A stretch of DNA of 36,768 nt from Schoenoplectus triqueter. Taxonomy: Eukaryota; Streptophyta; Magnoliopsida; Poales; Cyperaceae. The translations under genes were made by a program, and so were the position numbers. Location: NCBI GenBank assembly GCA_964058805.1, contig CAXKVV010001822.1, forward strand, positions 1 to 36,768, read 5' to 3'. Positions 21,346-30,531 of this stretch are shown here, piece by piece (the stretch's first letter is position 1; each line of letters begins with the position of its first letter). The notes under the pieces are model-generated. The model was given only the letters and a program-made list of their open reading frames with translations. It did no database searches and was not told the origin of the DNA.

Positions 21346-21659
21346 TGATTCAACCTCTACCTTCTCATAAAGTTCAACCATATATTTTTCACATATCAAT
21401 CATAATGATTACCTTTGTAAGGCTTTATATCTCAAATTCTAAAAAAAATTCATCGGAATACTTCCTCTTATATAATGTTATTTCCAAAGTGAATATTCTG
21501 GATGTCCAGATTAGATAGTAGACACGCAGAGATATGATCTATATACTGTACACAACATCTACATTGCGCACTTCAATCAATTTACGTATGGCTCTAATTG
21601 AATTTCAGAACATGCATGGCAAATAAATGGTCGCGCAAGCGCCTGACTAATGACTATCC

Positions 21660-22020
21660 TACGCTCTATATAGCTAGCAAAAAGCGAGGAATAAACCTAA
21701 CATAAAAAAGGCTAGCTGGGGAAGTTTGTCCAATACCTCAGGCTCAGCGCAGTGACCGAAATAAAGGGAAAAGGGAGATAATCTTCCACAAAACCCAGTG
21801 TTTGACCCTGAGGCATTTATTAGGGTCCCACTACAGAATTGCCAAAGCCGAGACTTCTTGGAACTGATTGGAGCGAGCCACATGCTGATTCCTCATGAGC
21901 TCAACTACCCGCACCAGCAAACATTCAGAAGAGACCACAGACTGTGAAACAGGGAGCTCTAGCTCTAGCAGGACTCAAGAAAATCTAGTCCTAGAGAGGA
22001 TGAGGCACGGGTTGCACTTT
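21660..22020. other. GC-richer island of unknown origin
   Basis: About 360 bases with clearly higher GC than the AT-rich kilobases on both sides. A 69-aa minus-strand frame (21674-21883, beginning MWLAPISSKKSRLWQFC) runs through it without a recognisable domain. I checked the island by eye for common miRNA and tRNA signatures and found none. It could be a transferred organellar or exon-derived fragment, or part of a transposon. From 22020 to 23250 the DNA is extremely AT-rich with no gene. Confidence 0.3.
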
Positions 22021-23261
22021 AGTTTAAATATTTATGTTGATTTACTTATGTACTATGCATGATATGAAAAGAGCACGAAAGAGTTTATATAAAAAAATAC
22101 ACTACTTTAATGCAATAATAATTTTTATCAAGAATAAATCCAAAAATAAATAATTCTAAAATATTATAATATAATAGTACAAGGTCAAACTCCTATATCA
22201 CACAAATGATCTTGCGGGAATAATTATTTTCAGAAAGAACCGACCACATCGCATGCTCTATAAAGAGAGCGCCAACAAGAGCAAAATCGATTTTAATAGA
22301 AATGAACAACGACTCAATTTTTATTAATACATATATAATTCAGATTAAATGAGACTGTCCGAAAATAACATGAAATAAAATGAATTAATCACAAACAAAT
22401 ATAAAGTGACAAAATAGACATTGTCAAATATAAAATGACAAAATAGTCACTAACATAAACAAATTCAACCGTCACAATCACAATAACTATAACATAGCTC
22501 CTTAATAATAAATAGAAGTGTGTTTTCACTATAAAATCGAGCCGGTACTATCACTCTCACCACACCAAATATGAATATTCATTTATAACTTAATTTTTTT
22601 CTTGAGTTCCTTAATGACATGCTAATCCTAGAAATATATATATATATATATTAATCTTAATTTAATTTAATTATAACTCGACTAAGCTTAACTTGATCAG
22701 TATATCAATCCGGCTAATTATAATTTATATCATCATTTTTATAAATACTATGTCCTTTCTAAGTTAAATATCTTCGTAATTATATCTTAAGCATTCATAA
22801 GTTATGTATATATAATTATGAATTTAATTATATCTATATTATGATTAAAACTTTTACTTAGTCTTAATTTATATTTTACTAACTGACTATTAATTTTAAT
22901 ACTTAATTATTTTAATAAAATATTGTATAATTAATATTATCTCACATATACATAAGTATTTTAGAAATTAATTTAAAATACTATAATTAAATTATTTATA
23001 TAATATAATTTAGAGTACTATAATCAAATTATTTATATAATATAATCACAAAATACTTAATTAATAATATGATTAATTATTAAATTTTAATTACTCTATC
23101 TAAGATAATTTATACTATAACTAATTATATTTAATCATTAATCTAAATAATAAACAAAATAAAATACAGATGACATGAGTTAAATTAAATTTCAAAAGAA
23201 AATAAAATAAAATTTAAAGTCTATTCTAAAGAAATCATAAATCTCAATGCAAATCTGCCTA

Positions 23262-23395
23262 TACAGCTTGGTGAGCGTGACGGCTGCGAATCTTCATCCT
23301 CGGGTATCGTGCAGGGTCTGCGATCTCATCAGTCATCTCATCCTGAGTATACTTGATCGTCCGCTCATCAAGATAATTTTGAGAAACTATAAAGT
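23262..23395 (-). other. unassigned exon-like fragment
   Basis: On the minus strand an acceptor-like TTTATAG is followed by an open frame reading VSQNYLDERTIKYTQDEM, then TDEIADPARYPRMKIRSR, then HAHQAV and a stop. The GC content and amino-acid mix are protein-like, unlike the TA-rich flanks. I do not recognise the family. It may be the last exon of a degraded gene or a gene fragment carried by a transposon. Confidence 0.3.
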
Positions 23396-24047
23396 CAAAA
23401 TAAATTAAATTTGTTAGTATTATATTTACGTTAGGTCTGGTTAGGCCAGGGTATACCAGACTCAAAGGCGAGAGTATTATTATTTAAAGTTTGTATTTAG
23501 ATTATTTTGATTAACATGATTAACTTAATTATTTTAACTATAATTAGGATAATTAATTATTTAAAAATAGAGAAATTAATTAATATATAATATTACATAA
23601 TTAATTTTATTCTTATTAAAAATAGAAAAAATGATTAATATATATCTTATAATATTAATTATTTTTATTTTTAATTATTATCTTTAATAAATCTTAATTA
23701 TTTCTATCATATTCTCTAATAATGTTTTATTATATTTATTAATATTATTTTTATAAACTAGAACACTATGTTATGTGAAAATAGAAATAAAATAAAATGA
23801 AAAATGAAAAATAAAAAATAAAAAATAAAAAAGACTCAATTAAATTCAAATTTAATAAACTGTACTGGTGTATTAATGTTAAGGTTTGGAATCATAGGCT
23901 AGCTACCTTATATAACCCATGATATTTGTTCAAATTATAAATAAAGGCAGATCATATAATTATTTTCCGTATTTACGTTTAAATATTAATTAACTATTAG
24001 TAATATCCATTTTAAATTTAAATTGCTTTTGACTAATAATACTGAGC

Positions 24048-24087
24048 AGCTGACATAACGACACTGTTCGGGTTGACACCCGCGATT
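24048..24087 (+). pseudogene. LINE reverse transcriptase fragment upstream of the Mutator-like insertion
   Basis: In the frame that continues the LINE beyond the Mutator-like element, the last 13 codons before it read ADITTLFGLTPAI. They join directly to PEPIVALQYADDT after 27284. The upstream part of the LINE is missing or unrecognisable. Confidence 0.55.
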
Positions 24088-24176
24088 CAGATTTTATTAA
24101 AAATAATAATTAATAAAATAATATTATTAATAATAAGAGTGAGAACCTAATATTTTCAAATCTACGAATCAAAACG

Positions 24177-24286
24177 CGCCACTGCCAGTGGCGTCTTTCA
24201 CAAACGCGCCACTGGCAGTGGCGTCTTTCACCAAACGCGCCACTGGCAGTGGCGCGTTTCCTCAGACCACGCCACTGCCAGTGGCG
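24177..24286. repeat. left palindrome array (4 copies)
   Basis: Cores at 24177, 24207, 24238 and 24270 all fit CGCCACTG-N-CAGTGGCG, with the central base C, G, G and C. The spacings are 30, 31 and 32 bp, close to three helical turns. The third copy extends to a perfect 13-base arm on each side (AAACGCGCCACTG). The array ends 12 bp before the TATA box, so it is a good candidate for an upstream control element or transposase binding array. Confidence 0.9.
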
Positions 24287-24297
24287 CCTATCTTTGC

Positions 24298-24305
24298 TAT
24301 AAATA
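24298..24305 (+). promoter_or_regulatory. TATA box of the truncated transposase gene
   Basis: TATAAATA, followed about 80 bases later by the ATG at 24384. The intervening leader is rich in CA (CACAACCACAAAAACAACC), typical of plant 5' UTRs. The promoter is wholly inside the element, as in maize MuDR, where the terminal repeats drive transcription. Confidence 0.75.
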
Positions 24306-24383
24306 CCCGCCCCGTCGGTTCATTTATCACAACCACAAAAACAACCAACATCCAATTACAATAAACATCCATTTTTCTTCAAA

Positions 24384-25640
24384 ATGCTACCAGATTTAAA
24401 TTATAATCCCGATGAAGAAAATTATACTGCAGAACAACCGAGCGGCAGTAAATTTTTGACGGGAATATTTCCAAACCAGAATGAAACCAATTCCTATCCT
24501 ACCTACGATCAAACCAATTCCTATCAAACCTACGATCAAACCAATTCCTATCCAACCCTCGATCAAACCAATTCCTATCAAACCTACGATCAAACCAATT
24601 CCTATCCAACCCTCGATCAAACCAATTCCTATCAAACCTACGATCAAACCAATTCCTATCCAACCCTCGATCAAACCAATTCCTATCAAACCTACGATCA
24701 AACCAATTTATATCCGTATCCAGCTATTTACAGTAACAATATAATTTATCAACAACCAAACCCAGCGGTGCCACTATATAATTTTTTTGGCGGTAGTAGT
24801 AGTACTACGTCTGGCTGTAATTTAGCTGATAATATTGATGACAGAAGTAGTGTTGATCCAACGATAATGGAATTAAGTGATGATCAGGATGAGCAAGATG
24901 ATGGCGGTCCGTATTATTCAAATGAAGAAGAAACAGGAGAGGATTACACTGACCACTCGGATTTTTCGATCGATGAATCTGAAGATGAGGAAATTCAGAG
25001 ATGCGATACCACATTGTTAGTTACGGGACGAACTGAGAGACACCATCCCGTAGAAGCGTTAAATAATTTTGAGATGTTTGACCGTTTAGGCGCGAATGAA
25101 TATCTTTTAGGACTCGATGATGAGTTAGCTGAAAATAGAATATTTGCTTCTAAATCGACTTTAAAGTGGGTAATTTGTGATTGGAGTGTTAGGAAAAACG
25201 TTCAATGTTGGGTACAAGAAAGTTGTAAAACACGACTTATTATGAAATGCAAAGAAGATAGTTGTCCTTGGAGATTATACGCTAGACCTGAAGAGGGCTC
25301 GACCACATGGAGGATCATCACAAATAAAAACCCCCACAACTGTAGAAGACCACCAGGAGACCGCAAACACTTACAACTCACATCTAATTTGATTGCAGGA
25401 TGTGTTCGACAACATTTAAAGAAGGATCTCTCTCTAACAGTTCAACAAATCGGTATGATTATAGAAACAAAATATCCCGGTGTGGCACCGACATACGGTA
25501 AACTTTGGCGTGGCCGAGAAAGAGCAATTGAACAATTATTTGGCACTTGGGAAGGATCATATACATTGCTTCCACAGATATTGGAGGCGATTGCTCGGAC
25601 TACTCCAGGTACAAAATTTAAATTATTGACGTGTGAATAA
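24384..25640 (+). CDS. truncated Mutator transposase: DNA-binding half only
   Basis: An unbroken 418-aa frame. Residues 35-106 are eight 9-aa units (TNSYPTYDQ/TNSYQTYDQ/TNSYPTLDQ) in an alternating 18-aa pattern. Residues 163-203 are strongly acidic. Residues about 250-322 form the MuDR-type DNA-binding domain: FASKSTLKWVICDWSVRKN, then KCKEDSCPWRLYA and WRIITNKNPHNC, with likely zinc ligands C289, C294, H318 and C320 (WRKY/GCM1-like fold). Residues 327-415 are the helical linker that precedes the catalytic domain in full MULE transposases. The frame then stops at TTPGTKFKLLTCE, where the DDE domain should begin; whole proteins are usually 700 aa or more. It cannot catalyse transposition. It could still bind the element's ends, activate through the acidic region, or act as a repressor. 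The frame is open and tidy, against simple decay. The start is the first ATG after the TATA box. Confidence 0.85.
   Translation: MLPDLNYNPDEENYTAEQPSGSKFLTGIFPNQNETNSYPTYDQTNSYQTYDQTNSYPTLDQTNSYQTYDQTNSYPTLDQTNSYQTYDQTNSYPTLDQTNSYQTYDQTNLYPYPAIYSNNIIYQQPNPAVPLYNFFGGSSSTTSGCNLADNIDDRSSVDPTIMELSDDQDEQDDGGPYYSNEEETGEDYTDHSDFSIDESEDEEIQRCDTTLLVTGRTERHHPVEALNNFEMFDRLGANEYLLGLDDELAENRIFASKSTLKWVICDWSVRKNVQCWVQESCKTRLIMKCKEDSCPWRLYARPEEGSTTWRIITNKNPHNCRRPPGDRKHLQLTSNLIAGCVRQHLKKDLSLTVQQIGMIIETKYPGVAPTYGKLWRGRERAIEQLFGTWEGSYTLLPQILEAIARTTPGTKFKLLTCE
24486..24701. repeat. 27-bp coding tandem repeat, eight units
   Basis: The repeat encodes TNSYxTxDQ. Units alternate so that the real period is 54 bp. 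On the opposite strand the repeat yields an artefactual GIGLIVGLI frame. Nucleotide identity between alternate units is almost complete, so expansion was recent. Confidence 0.9.
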
Positions 25641-26890
25641 ATTCTATAATTAAATAAACAATAAATTCTACAATAAATTCTACAATAAATTCTACAATTA
25701 ATCTACACAATTAAATTAAATTATAATTAATCTACACAATTAAATTAAATTACATTATAATTAATCTACATAATCAAATTAAATTATAATTAATCTACAT
25801 AATTAAATTAAGTTATAATTAATCTACACAATTAAATTAATATATAATTATTCTACACAATTAAATTAAATTATAATTAATCTACACAATTAAATTAAAT
25901 TAAATTATAATTAATCTACACAATTAAATTAAATTAAATTATAATTAATCTACATAATTAAATTAAGTTATAATTAATCTACACAATTAAATTAAATTAC
26001 AATTAATCTACACAATTAAATTAAATTCTAATTAATCTATATAATTAAATTAAATTATAATTAATCTACACAATTAAATTAAATTAAATTATAATTAATC
26101 TACATAATTAAATAAACAATAAATTCTACAATAAATTCTACAATTAATCTACACAATTAAATTAAATTAAATTAAAATTAATCTCCACAATTAAATTAAA
26201 TTAAATTATAATTAATCTACATAATTAAATTAAGTTATAATTAATCTACACAATTAAATTAAATTAAATTATAATTAATCTACATAATTAAATAAACAAT
26301 AAATCTACACAATTAAATTAAATTAAATTATAATTAATCTACATAATTAAATTAAGTTATAATTAATCTACACAATTAAATTAAATTAAATTATAATTAA
26401 TCTACATAATTAAATAAACAATAAATTCTACAATAAATTTTATAATTAATCTACAATAAATTCTACAATTAATCTACACAATTAAATTAAATTAAATTAT
26501 AATTAATCTACACAATTAAATTAAATTAAATTATAATTAATCTACATAATTAAATTAAGTTATAATTAATCTACACAATTAAATTAAATTACAATTAATC
26601 TACATAATTAAATTAAATTACAATTAATCTACACAATTAAATTAAATTATAATTAATCTATATAATTAAATTAAATTATAATTAATCTACACAATTAAAT
26701 TAAATTAAATTAAATTATAATTAATCTACATAATTTCACGTTTAAATTATAATTAATCTACATAATTAGATTAAATTATAATTAATCTACACAATTAAAT
26801 TAAATTAAATTATAATTAATCTACATAATTAAATTAAATTACAATTAATCTACACAATTAAATTAAATTTTAAATAATCTATACAATTAA
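25641..26890. repeat. AT-rich minisatellite, about 1.25 kb
   Basis: Some 40 units of 25-35 bases built from TAATTAATCTACAYAATTAA and ATTAAATTA. A secondary phrase, AAATAAACAATAAATTCTAC, recurs at irregular intervals, giving higher-order blocks. No coding. It lies immediately after the transposase stop codon, in the place of the missing catalytic half. Confidence 0.92.
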
Positions 26891-26957
26891 ATAATATTTA
26901 TAAAAAATTACCTTTAATTGCAAAATCCACAGAAATGCTAGCGTGCGTTTTTTTCCT

Positions 26958-27080
26958 CCGGTTCTCTTCCTCTCTCTTCCTCTCTTTCTCTCTTCCTCTC
27001 TCTTCCTCTCTTTCTCTCTTCCTCTCTCTTCCTCTCTTTCTCTCTTCCTCTCTCTTTTCTTTCTATCTTTCTCTCTCCTG
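26958..27080. repeat. CT-rich minisatellite
   Basis: Alternating CTCTTCCTCT and CTCTTTCT blocks. The minus strand reads as long Arg/Glu/Lys runs, which are a by-product. The strand asymmetry could favour unusual DNA structure such as H-DNA; that is inference only. Confidence 0.85.
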
Positions 27081-27129
27081 TCAACAACGCGCAGCGCATC
27101 TGCGCGGTGATATATATATGGGTGAAACG

Positions 27130-27185
27130 CGCCACTGTCAGTGGCGCGTTTCCTATTAATAGGAAACGCGCCACTGGCAGTGGCG
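27130..27185. repeat. right palindrome array (2 copies)
   Basis: Cores at 27130 (centre T) and 27169 (centre G), 39 bp apart. Each is embedded in a perfect 29-base palindrome with arms GAAACGCGCCACTG. They are linked by CTATTAATAG, itself a palindrome. A TATATATAT tract stands at 27110-27118 just inside, facing inward on the minus strand. Confidence 0.92.
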
Positions 27186-27283
27186 CGTTTCGATTCGTAT
27201 TTTTGCACTTCCACCGTTATCACTCTTATATTTAATAATATTAATTTCATAATTATTATTTATAATAAAAACTGCCCGCGATT

Positions 27284-28292
27284 CCGGAGCCTATAGTTGC
27301 ACTCCAATACGCGGACGATACTATATATAGTCCTCTCAACGATGAAAGGACATTCAATCACGAAGCTAATCATTACGCTTCACTGCTACGGCATGCACAT
27401 CAACTACCCGAAAAGCACCATCAATTCTTTCAAACAAATAGGACCAAGTGGTCGATACGATTCAAGGAATGCTTGATTATGCTAGAGAGGAACTTCCTAT
27501 TAAGTATCTTGATATGCCTCTATCCAGTAGAAAACTGGATAAGAATGAATGGCTTCTGCTGATTGAGAAAATCGAGAGAAAACTTGCCGCATGGATAGCA
27601 GGATAGGTAAACAAATCTCACGAGGGGGCTGGTATAACTCATCAACACAGTACTCATGGCAATACCAATTTATTACATGTCCTACTTTAAGTTCCCCAAA
27701 TGGTTCATCAATAGGATACTGTATACGAAGGGCATTTCTATGGTCAAGTTCTACTTCGTATAGGAAAGGAGTATCCTCATCAATTGAGACACCGTAGCGC
27801 TGCTTAAGGAATGCGGAGGAATGTGATTGTCAAATCTCTGCCATCAAAACACTTCATTGCTACTACGATGGTGGTGGAAGTAACACACTTACAAAGCATC
27901 CCTTTGGTCTACCTTTGCAAACCTCATCTACAACAGGCCGGGAAACGTCAAAATCCCCTTGTTACATTGGATTCATGGCTCCTTTTTTTTTGGAATAACT
28001 TCTAGGGTCTCAAATCTCTCTTTTAATTTGTGTATGGCAAATAAAGGATGGAAAGACCAAAATTTTTTGGTACGATCATTGGAATGGTCGGCCTTTGTGT
28101 TCCCTTCGTGAACCAATGCCACGCTTGTTGCATGACATCTCACTAAGTCGAGCCAGTAACTTGATACAGGACTTGCTTCCAAGGGCTCATACGGCCGGAG
28201 CAACAACATCATGCATTTTTAGATCTCACACGGCACACCTTTGCAGATGGTGCAGATGAGTTGCTCTGGAATCCCTTAGCTGATGGCCGGTA
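27284..28292 (+). pseudogene. LINE (L1-type) reverse transcriptase and 3' part, decayed
   Basis: In broken plus-strand frames this follows plant L1-type LINE proteins. PEPIVALQYADDT carries the YADD catalytic motif at 27308-27319. Next comes LPIKYLDMPLSSRKLDK (27490-27545), the usual LPxKYLGxPL motif. A region like LINTVLMAIPIYYMSYFKFP follows (27640-27700), then KFWYDHWNGRPLCSLREPMP (28055-28120), and ADELLWNPLADGR just before the interruption at about 28292. Several stops and frameshifts make it non-functional. LINE reverse transcriptase copies the element's RNA at a nicked target. The chain resumes after 29517. Confidence 0.8.
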
Positions 28293-28298
28293 GAGCTC

Positions 28299-28560
28299 TC
28301 GCTCTACGCGTTTTCATGTTTTCCACTTCCGGACATATTTTTGGCGGTACCGAGGGCGTCGGGTCCTTTTTTCACGTTTTGCGCTCCCGTACTCATTTTC
28401 GGCGGTACCGAGGGCGTCGGGTCTCTTTTTCATGTTTTGCGCTCCCGGACTCGTTTTCGGCGGTACCGAGGGCGTCGGGTCCTTTTTTCATGTTTTGCGC
28501 TCCCGAACTCGTTTTTGACGGTAACGAGTGCGTCGGGTCCCGTTTTCATATTTTGCGCAT
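28299..28560. repeat. 58-bp GC-rich tandem repeat, four units
   Basis: GGCGGTACCGAGGGCGTCGG starts units at 28343, 28401 and 28459, with a variant (GACGGTAACGAGTGCGTCGG) at 28517. The period is exactly 58 bp, with TTTTGCGCTCCCGDACTCGT between. Since 58 is not a multiple of three, the reading frame shifts from unit to unit, so the two open frames over this array are not genes. A fifth, diverged motif (GTGGTACCGGGGGCGTTGGA) lies at 29909-29928. Confidence 0.85.
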
Positions 28561-28584
28561 GAAACAGGCAAAATACACTTAGTA

Positions 28585-29516
28585 TACCTAGTGGTGGATA
28601 CCGAGTCAATTTCGTTCAAGAAAAAGCAGCTCGAGATCAAAGATGGAAGGGTGTGGATCGTTGAGGTTGAGAAGGATGCTACTCAGGGCTAGAAGAGCCA
28701 ACAACCAACAAGAGTTGATGAGCTGGAAGAGGGGGTTAGACTCCCTACTCGAGTGGATGATATGAGATCCTCAAGATGTCCAACTTTTAAGAGATCAGAT
28801 CGAAAACGCCTAAGAAATTTAGATGTACGGGACTTGTCTGGGACAAGCGAAGTACACCAAAAATGACCGTTTGGCTGATGCCAAGTCGATATCGTTCGAA
28901 GAAGCAGCTCAAAAGCTGTGGATCGAAGAGATCGAGAAGAATGAAACTTAAGACAATCAAGTCGCGTAAGGCTAGCGAAATAAAATGAAGCTCACGGGAT
29001 GTGTGGATGTACGGGATGTTGAAGGAGCGAGACTTGAGTTTAAGGGAGGATGTTGAGAGTAGTAAACTCCAAATCCCGATCAAGAAGATAGCTCGAGAAG
29101 AGCCGCTGAAGAAGAAAGCTCGAGATGAACTCGAGGTGGACAACAGATCATACCTCTGACATTGGTCACATGTGTCAGAGTTAGCTCAGAGGGGGCATAA
29201 GTGATTGAAGTGTGACCGGTATACGAGCACACCAAAGGTAAAACTCGATATGGACGAGAGCCTAACAGATCGAGAACATCAGGGAGCTCGGGATGAAACT
29301 CTTGCCCCAATGAAGAACATAACACTTCTGACATCTGCCACATGTGTTAGAAACAGCTGATGAGAGCAAGAGTGGAAGTGACAGAAATGTAACTAGACAA
29401 TTAATGTCAGTGTATAGTTAGGATAGCTAGAATTAAATTGATTGTATAAGATTATAATTGCATTAATTTCATCGAGTACTATAAATAAATAAACGGATTG
29501 ACCTTTGTTGGAAGAT
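28585..29516 (+). mobile_element. LTR-retrotransposon 3' fragment inside the LINE
   Basis: A purine-rich TTTAAGGGAGGA (29039-29050) precedes TGTTGAGAGTAGTAAACTCC at 29051, the arrangement of a polypurine tract and LTR start. The LTR part (29051-29516) has a TATA box, CTATAAATAAATAAA, at about 29480, but I see no CA end, so it is cut short. Upstream, 28588-28690 and 28862-28960 are diverged repeats of each other (CCRAGTCRATWTCGTTC, then AAGCAGCTC). GAGCTC at both 28293-28298 and 29517-29522 could mark the join with the LINE, but a six-base match is weak evidence. Confidence 0.5.
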
Positions 29517-29522
29517 GAGCTC

Positions 29523-29870
29523 CCCCACTATGGAAATCTGGATGGCCAAGGTAACACCGACCATACGAGTCAATTATCTAATGCTTCATAATCGTATTCT
29601 TACACAGGAAGTGACGGTTGCTGCCTATGTCATGCGCCGATGCTAGAAACCACCACACACCTACTATTTCATTGGCCCCTGGCTGCCTCTCTATGGGCAA
29701 GAGTTTCGAAAGATACTGGTTTATCTTTACTATCAGGACAAGACACCACCCTTGCCACTTATCTAGCATCCAAGGCAAGAGTAAGTAGTATATATGGACT
29801 TTCAAAGATAGCCATGCACCTTTGTTACTGTAGCGTGGCACATTTGAAAGGAGCAAAACCAACGGATATT
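29523..29870 (+). pseudogene. LINE zf-RVT tail, continuation
   Basis: The text MEIWMAKVTPTIRVNYLML and NRILTQEVTVA, then in another frame CCLCHAPMLETTTHLLFHWP and LAASLWARV, follows the zinc-binding domain that ends plant L1-type reverse transcriptases (C-x2-C, ETTxHLLFxCP-like, W). In this copy the third cysteine is replaced (LLFHWP) and a frameshift separates the halves. It is the missing 3' part of the LINE at 27284-28292. Confidence 0.7.
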
Positions 29871-30109
29871 CAGACAGCAGGAGTGCACTTTGTTTGTCGT
29901 TTCCCGTGGTACCGGGGGCGTTGGATCCCGTTGCTAGGATTTGAATTTCTAGATCACTTCGGTAAGGGATTATTTAGTCGTTTTCTTGTTCTTTTTTATT
30001 TTTTTTAATAAAATCAAAATAAAGATATACCTTAGAATGCTTCCTAAGAAACTTAAATGTATTTTGGTCGTTCAAAAGACCTGAATTTTCAGAGGAAGTA
30101 CTATAATTT

Positions 30110-30303
30110 ACAATATTGAATACTCAATTAATCAAATGTCGCGACTCAAATTAACTGTTAATTAATTAAATACAGCAAATAAAGAGTTTATCTTAGTATC
30201 TTGAACCTAGTCAAATTTTCTCTAGGCGCTATAAAAGATCAATAAAAAGGGGTTAAAAGGCACCAAAACGGGCAACAGATAGCTAGAGATAAGTTCACAA
30301 AAG
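30110..30303. repeat. direct duplicate, copy 1
   Basis: It begins ATATTGAATACTCAATTAAT and includes AATACAGCAAATAA, AGTATCTTGAACC, GGTTAAAAGGCACCAAAACG and TAGCTAGAGATAAGTTCACA. It recurs at 31548-31727. After the duplicate, AGACGAGGGACCTCCATAGA (30644 onward) matches the continuation of copy 2 (31728 onward). The DNA between 30302 and 30640 was therefore inserted into copy 1 or deleted from copy 2. Confidence 0.8.
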
Positions 30304-30531
30304 GCGTTGTTTGAATGCACTGAGAATAGGAGAATAATTATTGTTCTTAAGATAGCAATACTAATGGTATATCCAAATATAAATTTACTGTTACAGAACA
30401 GTAAAAATAATTATATTTTATTATTTCGAATGAGAGAGAGTATAGCTGGTGTTCTAACATTTTCACCATTTAAAACAACTGCTATTTTAAATATATAATC
30501 CAAATAATATTTTTACCTAATCAAATAGCTC
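30302..30531. mobile_element. possible small MITE inserted in duplicate copy 1
   Basis: The left end GGCGTTGTTTGAATGCACT resembles Tourist/Harbinger-type ends. The reverse complement of the right end is GGAGCTATTTGATTAGGTA, matching at about 12 of 16 bases. The interior has mirrored AACAGTAAAAATA/TATTTTTAC-type text. No clean 3-bp target duplication is visible. Confidence 0.35.

Larger units (their letters stand above)
24079..27283 (+). mobile_element. Mutator-like element with palindromic terminal arrays and 9-bp TSDs
   Basis: The element spans 24088-27274 (3,187 bp) between exact copies of CCCGCGATT (24079-24087 and 27275-27283), the 9-bp target duplication of the Mutator superfamily. The ends are inverted: CAGATTTTATTAAAAATAAT on the left, and CAGTTTTTATTATAAATAAT as reverse complement of the right. 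Both are followed by ATTAATATTATT-like text and AAGAGTGA. Inside the inverted ends lie palindrome arrays (four copies left, two right). Then come a promoter, a truncated transposase gene, 1.2 kb of AT-rich minisatellite and a CT-rich block. It sits in the reverse transcriptase region of a LINE. Confidence 0.92.

Noticed and set aside
21660..22020. Possible microRNA precursor suggested by GGGAGCTCTAGCTC near 21950
   Set aside because: No complementary arm able to form a stem-loop of the right length was found by eye, and the match to miR159/319-type sequence is too short.
24177..24286. Regular palindromic repeats that resemble a CRISPR array
   Set aside because: There are only four units. The intervals between them are 13-15 bp of near-identical sequence rather than unique spacers, and the DNA is nuclear plant DNA inside a Mutator-like element.
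24396..24701. Minus-strand frame of GIGLIVGLI/GIGLIEGWI repeats
   Set aside because: It is the reverse reading of the coding 27-bp tandem repeat of the transposase frame. It has no promoter or family support.
26879..27250. Minus-strand Arg/Glu/Lys-rich frames, a possible second gene of the Mutator-like element
   Set aside because: The charged runs come from the CT minisatellite. The remaining residues come from the palindromes and terminal repeat, with no conserved domain.
28283..28582. Two overlapping frames of Phe/Arg/Gly-rich repeats
   Set aside because: They are products of the 58-bp tandem repeat. Unit length is not a multiple of three, so the protein repeat is inconsistent between units.
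29080..29343. Minus-strand 87-aa and 118-aa frames
   Set aside because: They lie within an LTR fragment and its upstream repeat, with no recognisable domain. The LTR landmarks are on the plus strand.
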